Below, one piece after another: positions 48,019 through 59,459 of a DNA stretch of 64,000 bases (position 1 is its first letter; each line of letters starts with the position of its first letter). The notes beneath the pieces are model-generated. The model saw nothing but the letters and a program-made list of their open reading frames with translations, was not told the origin of the DNA and did no database searches. The stretch comes from Sequoia sempervirens (Eukaryota > Streptophyta > Pinopsida > Cupressales > Cupressaceae). The stretch spans positions 524,935,692 to 524,999,691 of the forward strand of contig VDFB02193867.1 of assembly GCA_007258455.2 (NCBI GenBank), given 5' to 3'. The position numbers and the translations under genes were made by a program.

Positions 48019-48830
48019 ATCTAAGAAGATAAATATTTCTTGAGAGATGAGAGACCTAAAGTGAATACAATAAATGACCTTAAATACTAGCTCACAACAT
48101 CAACTTTATAAAAGCATGTACTTAGTTAGCTTAGGGCAAGAAAATAAAGGAGACAATTGGCTAAACTTAAATTTTGAAAAGGCATGGATCAATTCCACAA
48201 CTATAAAAATGACTTGGATGATAAAATGATTGCATATGAGTGAATAATGATTCTATGGAGGTAGATATATGGATAGACATCATAAATGTGAGGATAGATG
48301 AATGTACTAGAGTATGTGCATATAAAGACAAGTTGGAGGCTAAGTGCATTGGAAAATGTGTGTATAAGGATGAGTAAAGGATAAAAGAATGAGCCCAACT
48401 TTGCACAAATTGTATCATTTTTTTATATGTAAATATATCACGACCTTTCCTCAAAATGAACATAAAACTAACTAAGAAATAAAATGGATACACAAATCTC
48501 ACCATTATAACATCATATTGTTAAATTGATAAGATACTAACTTAATGGGGTTTGTATGACAACAATGTCCTTAGGTGAATTCTTTTGATTAATTCAATAA
48601 TATAAAACTTTATTATAAGATTTTTGAGTTAAGTTTGAAAAGCAAATTTTAATAACATCCCTTAAAGAAAAGGTACTTGCAATGAACAAAATATTATGAC
48701 ATGTAAGTCTTTATTCCCACATTCAATCCTTAAATTTGTCTTTTTATAAATTCTTTACATGTAAGATGTATTTGGTATTGAGTGATTATTAAAAAAAAAA
48801 GTTATTGTAGACAAGTCATAGATAACTTAA

Positions 48831-49202
48831 TGGTCCCATGGGGGGGCTTGGGCTTCTATTTTCATGGATCAAGCGGTCCCATGAAGAAAAAAAAAAAAAA
48901 ATGCTATAGGATTAATTGGAATCTTCTCTAAAACATAGCAGCCCCTATCTTTATTTTTTTTGCTCCTTGTCTATCACTTAGAATTTTAAATTCCTAAAAA
49001 AAACTAAAAAATGAGAATTTATTTATTAATTTTTATCAAATTACTCCACTTCATTCCTTGAATTTTGGAGCTCAAACTTTTAAGCTGAATTGCAAAATTG
49101 AATTCATGGGACCAACAGCTTTAAAATATTCCTGAGATTACAGCTTTAAAATATTTCTATAAAAAATCTCAACAGCACCCATGGAATTTTTAGACCCTAC
49201 CC
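48831..49202. mobile_element. 372-base insertion in duplication copy 1
   Basis: Present here, absent at the matching site in copy 2 (near 61940), and flanked by TAA on both sides (48828-48830, 49203-49205), a possible 3-base target duplication. No clear inverted repeats and no coding capacity; it contains two direct ACAGCTTTAAAATATT units. Probably a small non-autonomous DNA transposon of the TWA-target type. Confidence 0.5.
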
Positions 49203-49959
49203 TAAGTAACATTAAGAAATAATGAAGGAATATATATTTTTAAAACACATAATAAATACCATTTCAACACATTTTTACCTATTTTTTAACATTCCGGTAG
49301 ATGAATAGTGATATTTCTTTCTTAAAAAATAAAAGAATTCTTTTTTGCTAATTAAAAACTTAATAGCAAAGATACCGGAATTGTTGATCCAAATTAACCT
49401 ACAGACGATTCACCTTAATCCCAAGCAGTAATGATACGTATCTGGTTTCTTTTCTTTTGAACAATTCTTTGTGTGTCGGAATACTACTACTGTTTTGTTG
49501 TCTTATTCATTATTTTAATCTGGTGAACCCAAATACAATTCTTCGACTTCTTATGACCGGCCACTTGTCGAGCAATAAACGGGAATATTTTGTGTCATTT
49601 TCTGAATTATTTAGACGGTACAATTTGATTAGCAGAAGTTAGCCATAAGTGTCGTACCAAGTTTCAGAGGCTTTTCGATGTAGCTTCCAAGAACTTTCCC
49701 GTTTCTGAATTTGTTTGACTCGTGATTAAAATTTGTATCCGGTAGAGTGTGGGAATTGATCAATATTCCCATGTTACCTCCCCCTTCCCTTGCTGACATG
49801 GTCTCGGAGACCTTTCTTTTCAAATATTTTCCAACATACTTTTGACTTCCTGCATTTCTTCGATTCTGTTTTCTGGATAGCACGCATTTGTAGAAGGCAT
49901 TCTCTTCAGACCTCAAATGCTCGCCATCTTCAAGCGAGGAAAGTTGCAGGTTGCAAACT

Positions 49960-49988
49960 ATGCAGTTAGATTCGCCTAGCCCACCAGA
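49960..49988 (+). pseudogene. Orphan exon 1 of an EDS1-like gene (duplicate)
   Basis: ATG followed by MQLDSPSPP plus two bases, then a GTAAGT donor, identical in peptide to exon 1 at 62716-62744. No phase-compatible EDS1-like second exon follows within the next 4 kb, so the copy seems to have lost its coding partner. It could still drive a transcript. Confidence 0.5.
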
Positions 49989-51224
49989 GTAAGTAGAAGC
50001 TTCTGAAATCTGATTTGGGTTAGAAGTTTCGAGACCTTTCTGTGCAAAATATTTCTTCTTTCGTAAAATTGCAGAGATTGTTAGAACTTGTAAGACTAGC
50101 TGTAATGAAAGTTAGAGATGAGCTAGCGATCATTATTTTTTGTTGGTGGTTTAGAGAATTATATAAATTTGAATTTTCTGGTTGAAATATATAAAAAAAA
50201 AACAATTATGTATATTTTTTAATCAATGTTATGGATCACATTCAGTGTTTCATGATGAAGAAAAGGAAAGTGAAGAATTAAATTGTAAGTATAACCTTAA
50301 AACGGCGGAAGACGATCAGATGCCGTTTCTCTGATCACTTACCCCTGCCTCTTTTTTTTGGGTCATTTCCTGAGACTATGACCTCATGGTCTGGTCCTCT
50401 GGTCACTTCCCCTGCCTTCCCCTGCCTCAGACTATGTTTTCAATTCAATTCATCACTGTCTTATTCCAGATGATGGATCTCTAAATATAATCTGAAATGT
50501 TGATTCATAAACATATATTGTTGATTCCAGAAACAATTTTTGAATTCTATATGGACTGTAGTAATTAATGTCAACTTCTTTTTAAAAATTTGAAGTGGGT
50601 TTTAACCAGAAAAAACATTGATTTAATAGTTTCCAAACTTTCTATCTAAAATTTTAAGGGTTTTAACTTAAAAAAAATAAATTGATTTCAGAAAGAAACT
50701 TTTGAATACTACATAGACTGTGGAAAACTAATGTCAAACTAATGTCAGCTTCTTTTAAAAAATTTAAGTGGGTTTTAACCAGGAAAGCATTGATTTAATA
50801 GTTATATTGCATCCAGATACCCAGTTTCTGTTTTGGCTGGTTTATTGTTTGCACAATTGTTATATTGCCTAACGTCTATAATCTCCATACCCAAAGCCAA
50901 TGTCAGTAGATCTGCCCTATTTCAATATTGGCTGCTTTCACCTAATACAGGTTTCATATTGTTCTATAATTTCCATACGTAAAACCAGTATTAAGGGATC
51001 CAATTTCTTTTTTGGTTGGTTTCTTTTCATACAGAAGCGCCATAGCCTATAATCTAATAACCAAAACTAGCATAAGTAGATTTAGATTCTTTATTAGTGG
51101 TTTCTTTCACACAATCGTCATATTACCTATATTATGATTACAAAAAACTGTAGACAGATTTTCTAGTCCGGTTTACCTCAACACAAATGTCTTATTGAGT
51201 ATAATTGGTACGAAATCTAGTATT

Positions 51225-51667
51225 AGGGGAGAGGACCTAGTAGTTGTGCATCCTAACTTTGCACTTCTAATTATCCTAGGTGGAAATTTCAAATCACTCC
51301 CAGTTTTTTACAGCAGCTTACTTGGCAAGTCCCCTGCTTATAACTAAGGTTTCAGGGCCACATCATCAAATATGATGCCACATCAGCATGCTTTTTGTCA
51401 AGGTGTCCAAAAAGACCCCAAAAAAAAAGTGAGACCAATACTTGTGCATTCACAGCATGTTTTATTGAACACTGATGTGGAATCACATGATTGGTTGCTT
51501 TTTAGATCAAAGGAATACATTTTGTTTAATTATGGGTAGTCATCATCAACACTAACAACTTTAAAGTCACAACTATTGATCCAATATTGATAAAAATATT
51601 GAACATTATATAAACAACTACTATCACAACTATTGAAACATGCTCAGATACTGGATCATTCTCCCCT
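51225..51667. mobile_element. MITE, copy 2
   Basis: Matches 18827-19239 from AGGGGAGAGGACCTAGTAGT through the shared body (CAAATCACTCCCA, GGTTTCAGGGCCACATCATC in parts). The right end is diverged (ATCATTCTCCCCT) and longer, with no clean flanking duplication. Older or rearranged relative to copy 1. Confidence 0.75.
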
Positions 51668-51920
51668 ACAAACTTAATTTAGTTCTGACCCTTGCTTAAC
51701 CTTCCCTTCATCCTTTTATGGTACTAGAATTCGGTATTACTAGATCCAATTCCTGCTAGAATTGAGATATGTTTGGTCAGTGGATCATGTTACGCGGTTG
51801 CAGCATAAGGGACCCAATTATTCTAAAACAAGGACGCCAATATGCTTTAGAAAGTACACTTTCATACGGCTAGGCAACATTCAATTCTAACTAGTAATTA
51901 ATTAATCATAGGATAATTGC

Positions 51921-52339
51921 AGGCCCTGAACTTGGGATCTAGAATTCAGGCAGGTGCAGTGCTGTCGGAAATGGGAACACTCAGGTTTGATATGTCGGAG
52001 ATTTTCAAAAGACCAGCCATTGTGGAAACTCTGGTGGGTGCTGTATTATGCTTGGTTCCCTTGTGGCTAGCAGTTATGGTAGGGATTGTAATAGGATGGT
52101 CGTGGAAACCGAGATGGGCGAGTTTGGTAATTCTGGGATTGAAGAGCAGGCCAAGATTGGCATCCATTACTGCTCCTCCGGGTCTGGGTGCTCATTGCCT
52201 CTGGATTGCTGTGACTGCCTTGTCCACCTTTCCAATTTTGAGAAAACTTTGGTACCGTTTCAAACATTATAGGGACAAAGACGAACAACCTCCAGGTGAT
52301 GACAGGGACAAAGACAAACAACCTCCAGGTGATGAAAGG
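51921..52339 (+). CDS. Candidate exon of an unknown two-pass membrane protein
   Basis: An open stretch bounded by an acceptor-like TTGCAG (ends 51920) and a donor-like AAAGGTAAGC (from 52340). It may start at Met 51971 (MGTLRFDMSEIFKRP). It encodes a hydrophobic helix LVGAVLCLVPLWLAVMVGIV, a basic loop, a second hydrophobic stretch (CLWIAVTALSTFPIL) and a charged tail with a duplicated DKDxQPPGDxR unit. I do not recognise the family. Its phase does not fit the EDS1-like exon 1 upstream. Codon use is GC-richer than the surroundings, which supports a real exon. Confidence 0.5.
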
Positions 52340-52595
52340 TAAGCCTGATATGAAAATTTGGTTTCTCGTTGCAATTTGCTGTGTAAATGATTCTTTTATG
52401 GTAAAGAATTACGCTGAAATGGATAAGAACTCTGCTCCGTTTTGATAGCCAATTTCTGTAATAAACTTTCCCCAAAAACTGAAATTTGGGTCAGTCAGTT
52501 TTTCTTTCTAAAACACAAGGAGCACAACTCAAGTGTCTTTCAGCAATCCAGAAAGCATTATGACTTTATTTGGTAACCTGTTCTATTTCTTTTAT

Positions 52596-53545
52596 TAACC
52601 GTTGAACTGACTGAAAGGGTTTGGTCTAGTGTTAAACTCTATCCACATGTTGCATCCATAAGGGTATGGGTTTTTTAAAGGCAAATCAAAGTCAGAACAA
52701 GCATTATAATCAAGTGCTATTATTTCTGGATTAAAACTGTTTGAATTTTGTGTCAACGTTCCCTATCACACTTCATGATTCTTATATCTTTTTGTTTGCA
52801 TATCATGCTGATGATGGATCATGGAGTGTGATCCGAAATGTTGATACAAAAATTCACACAGTTTTAATCCAGAAATAATAGCACTTGATTATCATGGACT
52901 GTAGAAACTTGATGCTGTTAAGCATTATAATTCTATTTGGTAGCCTAATTATAGTTCTAACTGTTGAACTGACTGAAAGGGTTTAGTCTAGTGGTCGAAC
53001 TTTAACTTGCATATTGCATTCATAGGGCATCAGTTTCATTCTTACATGCTTATAGTCAGCCAAATGGAAGCCAGACCAACCATTATAATTCTATTTAGTA
53101 ATTTATACTATATAAGGATTTAACTGCTGAACTGACCAAAAGGGTTTAATATATGAATATCATTCAAACTAAACCTGTATGTTGCCTTTCATAGGGCCAT
53201 CAGTTTTGAATTCTTACACAGTTATAAGACATATCAAATGAACTGAACTAGCCAGCTATTGTAATTCTATTGGTAACCTATATAATTTACAATTTTAACT
53301 GCTGAATTGACCGAAAGGATTTAGTTTAGTGTTCAATTGAACCGGCGTGTTGCATTCGTACGGGCAGCAGTTCTATTTTTACAGGGCTCTAGTCATAGCC
53401 AAATGAACCCAGAACAGGCATTTTAACCTATTTCTTGAAGGCTTTAAATCCTGAAAGCACAAAGAAGGTTTAGCCTAGCGGTCAAACTTAACCTGTATAT
53501 TACATTCGCAAGGGCATGGGTTCCATTCTTAACAGGGTTATAGAC
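52596..53545 (+). repeat. Tandem array of tRNA/SINE-like units
   Basis: Five diverged copies spaced 130-360 bases apart, at about 52599, 52960, 53110, 53300 and 53440. Each holds (T)GAACTGACYGAAAGGGTTTAG, then a box A-like TAGTCTAGTGGTC (best copy TAGCCTAGCGGTC at about 53470) and, 40-50 bases on, a box B-like GGGTTCCATTC. This spacing fits an RNA polymerase III promoter of a tRNA-derived SINE. The first two copies are separated by the segment at 52790-52915. Confidence 0.65.
52790..52915 (+). repeat. Third copy of an EDS1-like intron segment
   Basis: Resembles 50466-50570 and 63235-63345: GATGATGGAT, ATCCGAAATGTTGAT, ATCCAGAAA and ATGGACTGTAG in the same order and spacing. So part of intron 1 occurs a third time, between SINE-like units. 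Confidence 0.6.
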
Positions 53546-53791
53546 AGAAAAATGTGTTCAAAACTTCGAGCATGTGGAACTTGCACAACAGATTTTTTTA
53601 TTATGTTAGAAGTGGTTTCAATAACATGAAATTTACATTCAAAGTGAATGTACTTATTATTTTGTAACTGTGTTCCACAATGTTTCTGGGATGGAGATAG
53701 CAGTAGACAGTGGGACATATTTCAGCTATGGTAGTCCATGAGGCCATTTTGGGGGGATAGTACATGACATTAAGATTTTTAGACATTCACA

Positions 53792-53919
53792 ATATATAAG
53801 TAATTCCGTTTCTGCTGGTCACGAGTTCTAGTCTCTCCCGTGGTAATGTGGTCACGTTAAAAAGTTTGCACTGCAGTTTATAACCCGATTCCTGCAGTCT
53901 AAAAAAAAAAAAAAAAAAG
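53792..53919 (+). mobile_element. Short SINE with poly(A) tail
   Basis: 128 bases ending in an 18-base A run and flanked by perfect 14-base duplications TTTAGACATTCACA (53778-53791 and 53920-53933). It has a box B-like GAGTTCTAGTCTC near the start but no clear box A, so it is likely 5'-truncated. Young, given the perfect duplication. Confidence 0.85.
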
Positions 53920-54104
53920 TTTAGACATTCACATAATACATCAAACAAGAGATTCAATGTTCAATGTTTATTGATTCAAGTATAACAACATTGAAAACTT
54001 CACTGGTTTCATTACAACAACAGGCCCCAAGGCAACAAAATTGCAGAATGTCCAACAATAGTTATAATTGTAAGAATATAGAAAGAAAAATATGACATTC
54101 TAAA

Positions 54105-54790
54105 AAATTAGACCTCCTAAAGCAAGGCCTCGTTTGGGCTATCTATATCGAAATTGATCTCTGACCTTGTGCCCTCTATATAAAATTGTGACTCATCTAA
54201 TGAGATCCCAACCAATCTGTTTTGCACCACATCATCAATTTTCTTAACATCTTTAGGATCAACATCCAAACGTATGGCTAGTCTATTGATGTTTAAGAGT
54301 TTGTCGAGACACTATGAACTGCCACTAACTTCTTTCCTTCCCTAGACCAAGTAGATGAAGTTGTCGATGGACTAATTCCTCTCTGTAACTTAGGAACTAA
54401 ATTCCTATGAGAGTAGGCGAGTGGCAAACAACTTTAGCTCCAATCTATCCTTCCCATGCCATGTTGAGCATCCAATAACCTCTTTTTGAGTAATCTGTGG
54501 TAGCCTTAGGTTTGTCGAATGTCAAACGCCAAAAATTAACAAATGTAATTTGTTGCTCCAAAAGTCTAGATGCATTCTATATGCTGAACATCTTCCCAAG
54601 GGTGTTTAGAAACCATTTTTTCCTTCACTATCATTAGAAGAGGGAACTTACCAACCCTAGGTGCATAACACTTGGGTTTAAGAGCATAAGCTGCCATATG
54701 ATGTGGGGTATTCATTATGTTTTACCTCTATGGTACAATAGGTCTAATTTTGTTCTCATATATTTCTAATCTAGTCTCCTTGCGAGGAAT
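54105..54790 (-). pseudogene. hAT transposase C-terminal relic
   Basis: The minus strand reads TPHHMAAYALKPKCYAPRVG near 54720-54650, matching the TPLHLAAYALNP.YY block of plant hAT transposases. Shifted frames follow with ATRLLSQEFSS and SVSRQTLKHQ-like text, then LAIRLDVDPKDVKKIDDVV, as in the dimerisation-domain end (SSS..ERNWS, RN.L...R). Several frameshifts and stops; inactive. Confidence 0.65.
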
Positions 54791-54814
54791 TGTTTGCTTC
54801 ATCTAATTAGTAAT

Positions 54815-56365
54815 TTCTTCATCAAGTTAACTCATTCTTCAAATTAGTAACTTCTTCATAAAAAAATACATTAAATGAACTAATAAATTCATATTCTCTT
54901 CTCATAAGTTAGCTCCTAATTAGTAACTTCTTCTCATTATCAATTTAATGAATTGATAAAATTCATTATTATCCTCTCATGACTTTGAAATGGCAATTTT
55001 CTATAATCACTCAAGTCATCTTTTCCACTTTCTTGGGTTAACTCCATAATCAATTCAATTAACTCCTAGTTTTTGACCTTATCCACACCCTTCATTTGAT
55101 TTTTTAGAAAATCTCTAAATAATCCTATTATTTCATCATTTTCATATAATATCAAGTCTTTATGCAAGTACATTATATCAAAATTAATTATCAATAATTC
55201 CACAATGTTTTGTTGTTGAGTTACATCCACATTCATGTGAAGTGGAAAAAGGGATTGTAGATCCAACAATTAGATAAATAGGATCAACTCCTTTTTCTTT
55301 GACTTCATATTCAAACACAAACCAACTAGGGTTGGTGATTGGCTTGTTGCCAAAATGGAGAGCCAATCTCCTAGGGTTTGGTTCTTATGAGTTGCAAAGA
55401 GGAGAATTTTAAGGTGTGTTTTAATAAGCCTAATTGGCATAAGCCCTTGATATGAAAATATAATTTACCACACAAATGAAAATAGAAAATGATGAAACAA
55501 ACCCAAATTTGGAAAAAAGGTGATAGAGAAGAACCTGTGACTGAAACCTAAGCTTGAGTTGCAAGGACAAGGGTGTGGGCACCCTAGACCTTACTTGTTG
55601 CTTTTCAGGATCTACAAACTTTAGAAGGTAGGTTATAGTCTTCTTTGTGTTTCCCATGACTTCCTATTGACGAAACCTTCATATTTGAGTTACACACATG
55701 AAAAGAGGGGGAGAGATTGTGATGCATATGGGTGTGCCTAAGTCAAACCGAATTTTGGAGTTTCTAGGTCTCCATGTACAACAAATGATGATGATCAAGA
55801 GGGAATTCCTTAGGTTGAGTAGAGGCCAAAATAAAAATAATTGAATGAAACCAAATGATAAATGAAAATGTTACCTTGGTATGAAATCCTTGCCAAAGTG
55901 ATGTCCACACCATAAGTAGCCACAAGAGTTGATTGATGGATGCTTGGATTGCTTGATAGACTTGCAAGAATTTATTCCACAAGACACAATAGATTGTTGT
56001 AGCTAGTGTGATGTGGGAAAAAAAGATCTAAGACCTAAATCACACTTTCTCGTACATCACATTGGAGAAGGAAGCAAAATTTATAGCATACACACCCACT
56101 TGGCTACCAACCTCAATGGAAGAGCCAAACTGGTGGGTTATGGTTTTGATTCTTTTGGAAGGAGAGATTGATATTGATTGATTAGTAGTTAACTTGATTT
56201 GATTATGCAACTTTATATCTAGGTCAACTATAAAGCTACAACAAACTAATGCAAATACAAAAAATTGCAGAACTGGAAGACAAAAATGGATAACAAAACA
56301 ACAAAGTGTAAAGATAGAAGAACCTGGCATATAAATTAGGGTTCAAACTGCTTGGATAGGGGTGC
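54815..56365. repeat. Dispersed 1.5-kb repeat, copy 2
   Basis: Counterpart of 40504-42060. It lies directly beside the hAT relic at 54105-54790, so the repeat may be internal sequence of a hAT-like element of which copy 1 kept only this part. Confidence 0.8.
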
Positions 56366-57179
56366 TACCGCCATAGTCCAAAGAATGTAGATCTCAAGAA
56401 TTAGTGAATAGATCTCAGGGTCCTAGTCTGTAGGTTCTTCCTTCTTGTACGCAACTTCAAAACTTCATATGTTGATTATTAATTCCACTTGCCCTATTTC
56501 GTTGAAGTAGGAGGTTTGAATGCTTGTAATTAGGTCTTCAATATTCTCCCAAATCCACTTTAGATTTTCCACCTACACACAAGAGAGGGGAGAAAGGGTT
56601 GTGTCATATAGGGGCTTACCTAAGTCAAACCCTGTTTTGTTGTTTCCACCTCCACAATGACTATGATGATGTAAAGAGTGCTTACCCTCAGTCAGGAAGA
56701 GGGAAATAGATAAAACAAGTGACAAATTGAGAAGTGTTACAACCTACCACTTAGATTTTCTTTTTTTGATGGACTGAAGTCATTGTACTCATCTCATACA
56801 AGGAGCATTAGTTGCTTGGCTGGAAGGCTTGCAAGTGTTAGTACTCACAAAACAAATGAACATAAAACAAACAAATTCACATATAAACTTGATGTATTGC
56901 AAACATGAATATTGAATGATAATAAGTGTTGTAAATTTTGCTTATTCTGCTCTTGACTGCATTTTAGGATGTTCATTTGATATTCAAATTACCTTCTATA
57001 TTGCTTAGGATTTCAAATGGTAAAAATATTTGTATTTATATGTATTTCTTCGTTTCTCATGAAATTAATTATCAAAAAATGACAAATGAATTTAGATTTG
57101 TAAATGTTAAAATGTTGACAATGACATATTTAAAATTGGGCCAAAATAGGCTAGATGACGGTAATACCCACATCGTCCA
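56366..57179. other. No gene seen
   Basis: Non-coding; it includes another stretch similar to repeat-A flanks (GACTAAGTCAAACC-type) but no definable element. Confidence 0.4.
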
Positions 57180-58280
57180 GACCTATTTTGGGGCTTTTGT
57201 TATCATTAGATGGATATTAAATATGCAATCAGGTCACTGTGTTTACTATAAATTTGATGGTGATTATTTCCTATTTATCGCATTGTATATTGATGATATG
57301 TTATTTATTGGTAAAGGGAAAGGACTAATTTTAGAACTTAAGTCTCAACTTGCAAATAAATTTGAAATGAAAGATCTTGGTGTAGCTAAGCACATTCTTG
57401 GTATGGAAATTAGAGGAGATGGAGTGAATAGAAAGCTATGGGTGTGCCAGAGTAAGTATATCAATTCAGTTTTACAGAGGTTTAACATGCATGATTATAG
57501 GACCCATTATGTCTTGTGTTTATAATTGGAATGAAGTTATTTATTTCAAATTGTCCAACTTCCCCATCAAATATGAAAGACATGAGCATAGTGTCTTACC
57601 ATCTAGTGCAGTTGGAAGTTTGATGTATGTTATGGTCTGTGCTACACCAAACGTTTCCCAAGCATTGGAAGTTATTTCCAAATATATGTCTAATCCCATC
57701 AGAGTTCACTAGGATGCAATTAAAATAGTCTTCAAATATTTGTGGGGTACCTTAGTTTATTCCTTGTGTTATCATGGTAATTTGATAGGAGACAAACTTT
57801 CCCTTGACATTCATGGTTATGTGGATTCATATTGGGTAGGTGATGTTGATAGCAAATGATCCACCAATGCTTATTTGTTTACTTTATTTGGTGGTGCAAT
57901 CAATTGGATCAGTAAGTGACGAGTTGTGGTTGCTTTGTCCACTACTAAAGTTGAGTGTATGATAGCTACTCGTGCTTGTAAAGAATCAATTTGGCTTTAA
58001 GAGATTATGTTCAAATGTTGGAATAAAACAAGGTGTAATGACAATTTATTGTGACAGTCAGAGTGTGATTTACTTGGCTAAGAACCCAACATTTCATTCC
58101 AAGACCAAGCACATTGATCTACAATATCATTTTGTTAGAGATATGGTTGAGAATGGTAACATGGAGCTACTTAAGGTAGAGACTTTGATGAATGTTGCAG
58201 ATTCTTTAATTATGGTTGTGAGCAAAGAGAAGTTTAGATGGTGTTCAGAGTCTATGGGCCTCTTGAACCTTGGAAATTAA
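57180..58280 (+). pseudogene. Copia reverse transcriptase / RNase H fragment (second family)
   Basis: Begins within reverse transcriptase: FDGDYFLFIALYIDDMLFIGK (YIDDM 57286-57300), FEMKDLGVAKHILGMEI, then after a frameshift AVGSLMYVMVCATPNVSQA and RNase H pieces GYVDSYWVGDVD-like, KHIDLQYHFVRDMVENG, ending 58280. This is the Tork/Tnt1-like copia pattern. Everything 5' of mid-RT is missing. It has stops and at least two frameshifts. The polypurine tract and 3' LTR follow. Confidence 0.88.
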
Positions 58281-58320
58281 ATCATGGTACTAATCCTCCT
58301 ATTGCTCTTGTGAGGTATTC

Positions 58321-58333
58321 AAAAAGTGGGAGA
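58321..58333 (+). promoter_or_regulatory. Polypurine tract of the second copia element
   Basis: AAAAAGTGGGAGA just before the 3' LTR. Confidence 0.8.
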
Positions 58334-58334
58334 T

Positions 58335-58949
58335 TGTTAGGAAAAATGGTGTCTCAACCTTTCAATTATAAAAGGATAATATATTGAGTGCGAGGGGTCA
58401 CAAGGGGGTACCCCCCTTGTAGGGTTCGAGGTGATGATCCATCAACAAAGGGTTCAAGGGTTGTGTGCCCCAAGGGGGGTTTGGGGGTAGTGCCCTCAAA
58501 AGCCAAATTTTGTGTATATTTTATTATTGTAAATTTGGACCATTCATCATTAGGTATCAAATCTAATAATAGATATTTTATTGGCTCGTCTTTCCCTAGA
58601 AGAAAACCCTATTTTATGAGGGTGTTGCATTATGTCTATGTATTGTTAAGTATTATGAGAGTCTAAAAGTTGTTGTGTTGCCTTGGATATTTGGTTGGTG
58701 ATACTCTTGTGAGAAGCTTGCTCTACAAGTATATTGTAATTTTTGTGATTTTTGAATAATATGTTGGGTGACTTTAATCTAGTGGGGTTTTTCTCCAAAA
58801 AGGGTTTTCGACATGCAAATCACTATGTTGTGGTATGCATGGTATTTATGTTTAAGTTTCTATAACTATTGTAAAGATCTATAATTTTTGCATTACCCTT
58901 TTATCAAGATTAGTGTAGGAAGTTGTTTCGCTACCTTAGCTTCCTTACA
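58335..58949 (+). repeat. 3' LTR of the second copia family
   Basis: 615 bases from TGTTAGGAA to TTCCTTACA, with inverse ends. Contains TATAAAAGG near 58368 and a GGGGGTACCCCCC palindrome near 58410. The solo copy at 28488-29068 is its inverted relative. Confidence 0.88.
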
Positions 58950-59455
58950 TTCCATGTGTTACCTATTCTTCTTCTCTATCAACTAATTAGGGTTTCTCTC
59001 CTAGTTCATAATTATATTTTAATTTCACATTATTTCATTGTATTTTTTTCTCATTTGAATGTTTTCTTATCATTTTATTATGCATTTTTGTTGGGTATAT
59101 TAGGGATGTTATTTTTTTTTGGGTTTGTCTGTGTAGTTTTTGTATCATTTTTTATTTATCTTTGCTTGGTTTCTTCATTTCTAATTTTTTCTAGTTTTTT
59201 AAATATACCCTAGCTATACTTTCATTTTCCTCCCTTAATAGATTTGATTTATGATTTTGTTGGAGTTCAAGGTTTTTTTCTTTATAACATCATGCTCCCA
59301 TAACCCTTTTGGCTAGCATAAAACTTGTAGACTTTGGCTTTCCATATTGCATTTTAGGATTAGTTCTTTGGGACCCCAAATGTCCAGCATCCACTCTTTG
59401 GACCTATCTTTTTATTAGTTGTGGTTTTGCCCATCCCTATGTTTGGGTGATTTTA
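58950..59455. other. No gene seen
   Basis: T-rich spacer; the 96-codon ORF at 58923-59213 is Phe/Leu-rich through T-richness and overlaps the LTR. Confidence 0.45.
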
Positions 59456-59459
59456 AGTA

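Larger units (their letters stand above)
48019..50810 (+). repeat. Segmental duplication, copy 1 (EDS1-like promoter, exon 1, intron)
   Basis: Matches 61157-63610 in the same orientation from AAGAAGATA..ATTTCTT through promoter, exon 1 and most of intron 1. The intron holds a tandem duplication of about 180 bases (near 50515 and 50690) shared by both copies, so it predates the duplication. Copy 1 has an extra 372 bases at 48831-49202. After about 50810 similarity stops, and no second EDS1-like exon is found downstream. Confidence 0.85.

Noticed and set aside
49629..49916. 95-codon minus-strand ORF in the duplicated promoter, head-to-head with the EDS1-like exon 1
   Set aside because: The matching region at 62400-62690 has shifted frames and stops, so the reading frame is not conserved between the two copies; more likely 5' leader sequence.
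53470..53530. A tRNA gene
   Set aside because: Box A- and box B-like motifs are present, but no acceptor stem or full cloverleaf can be drawn; fits a SINE-like unit better.
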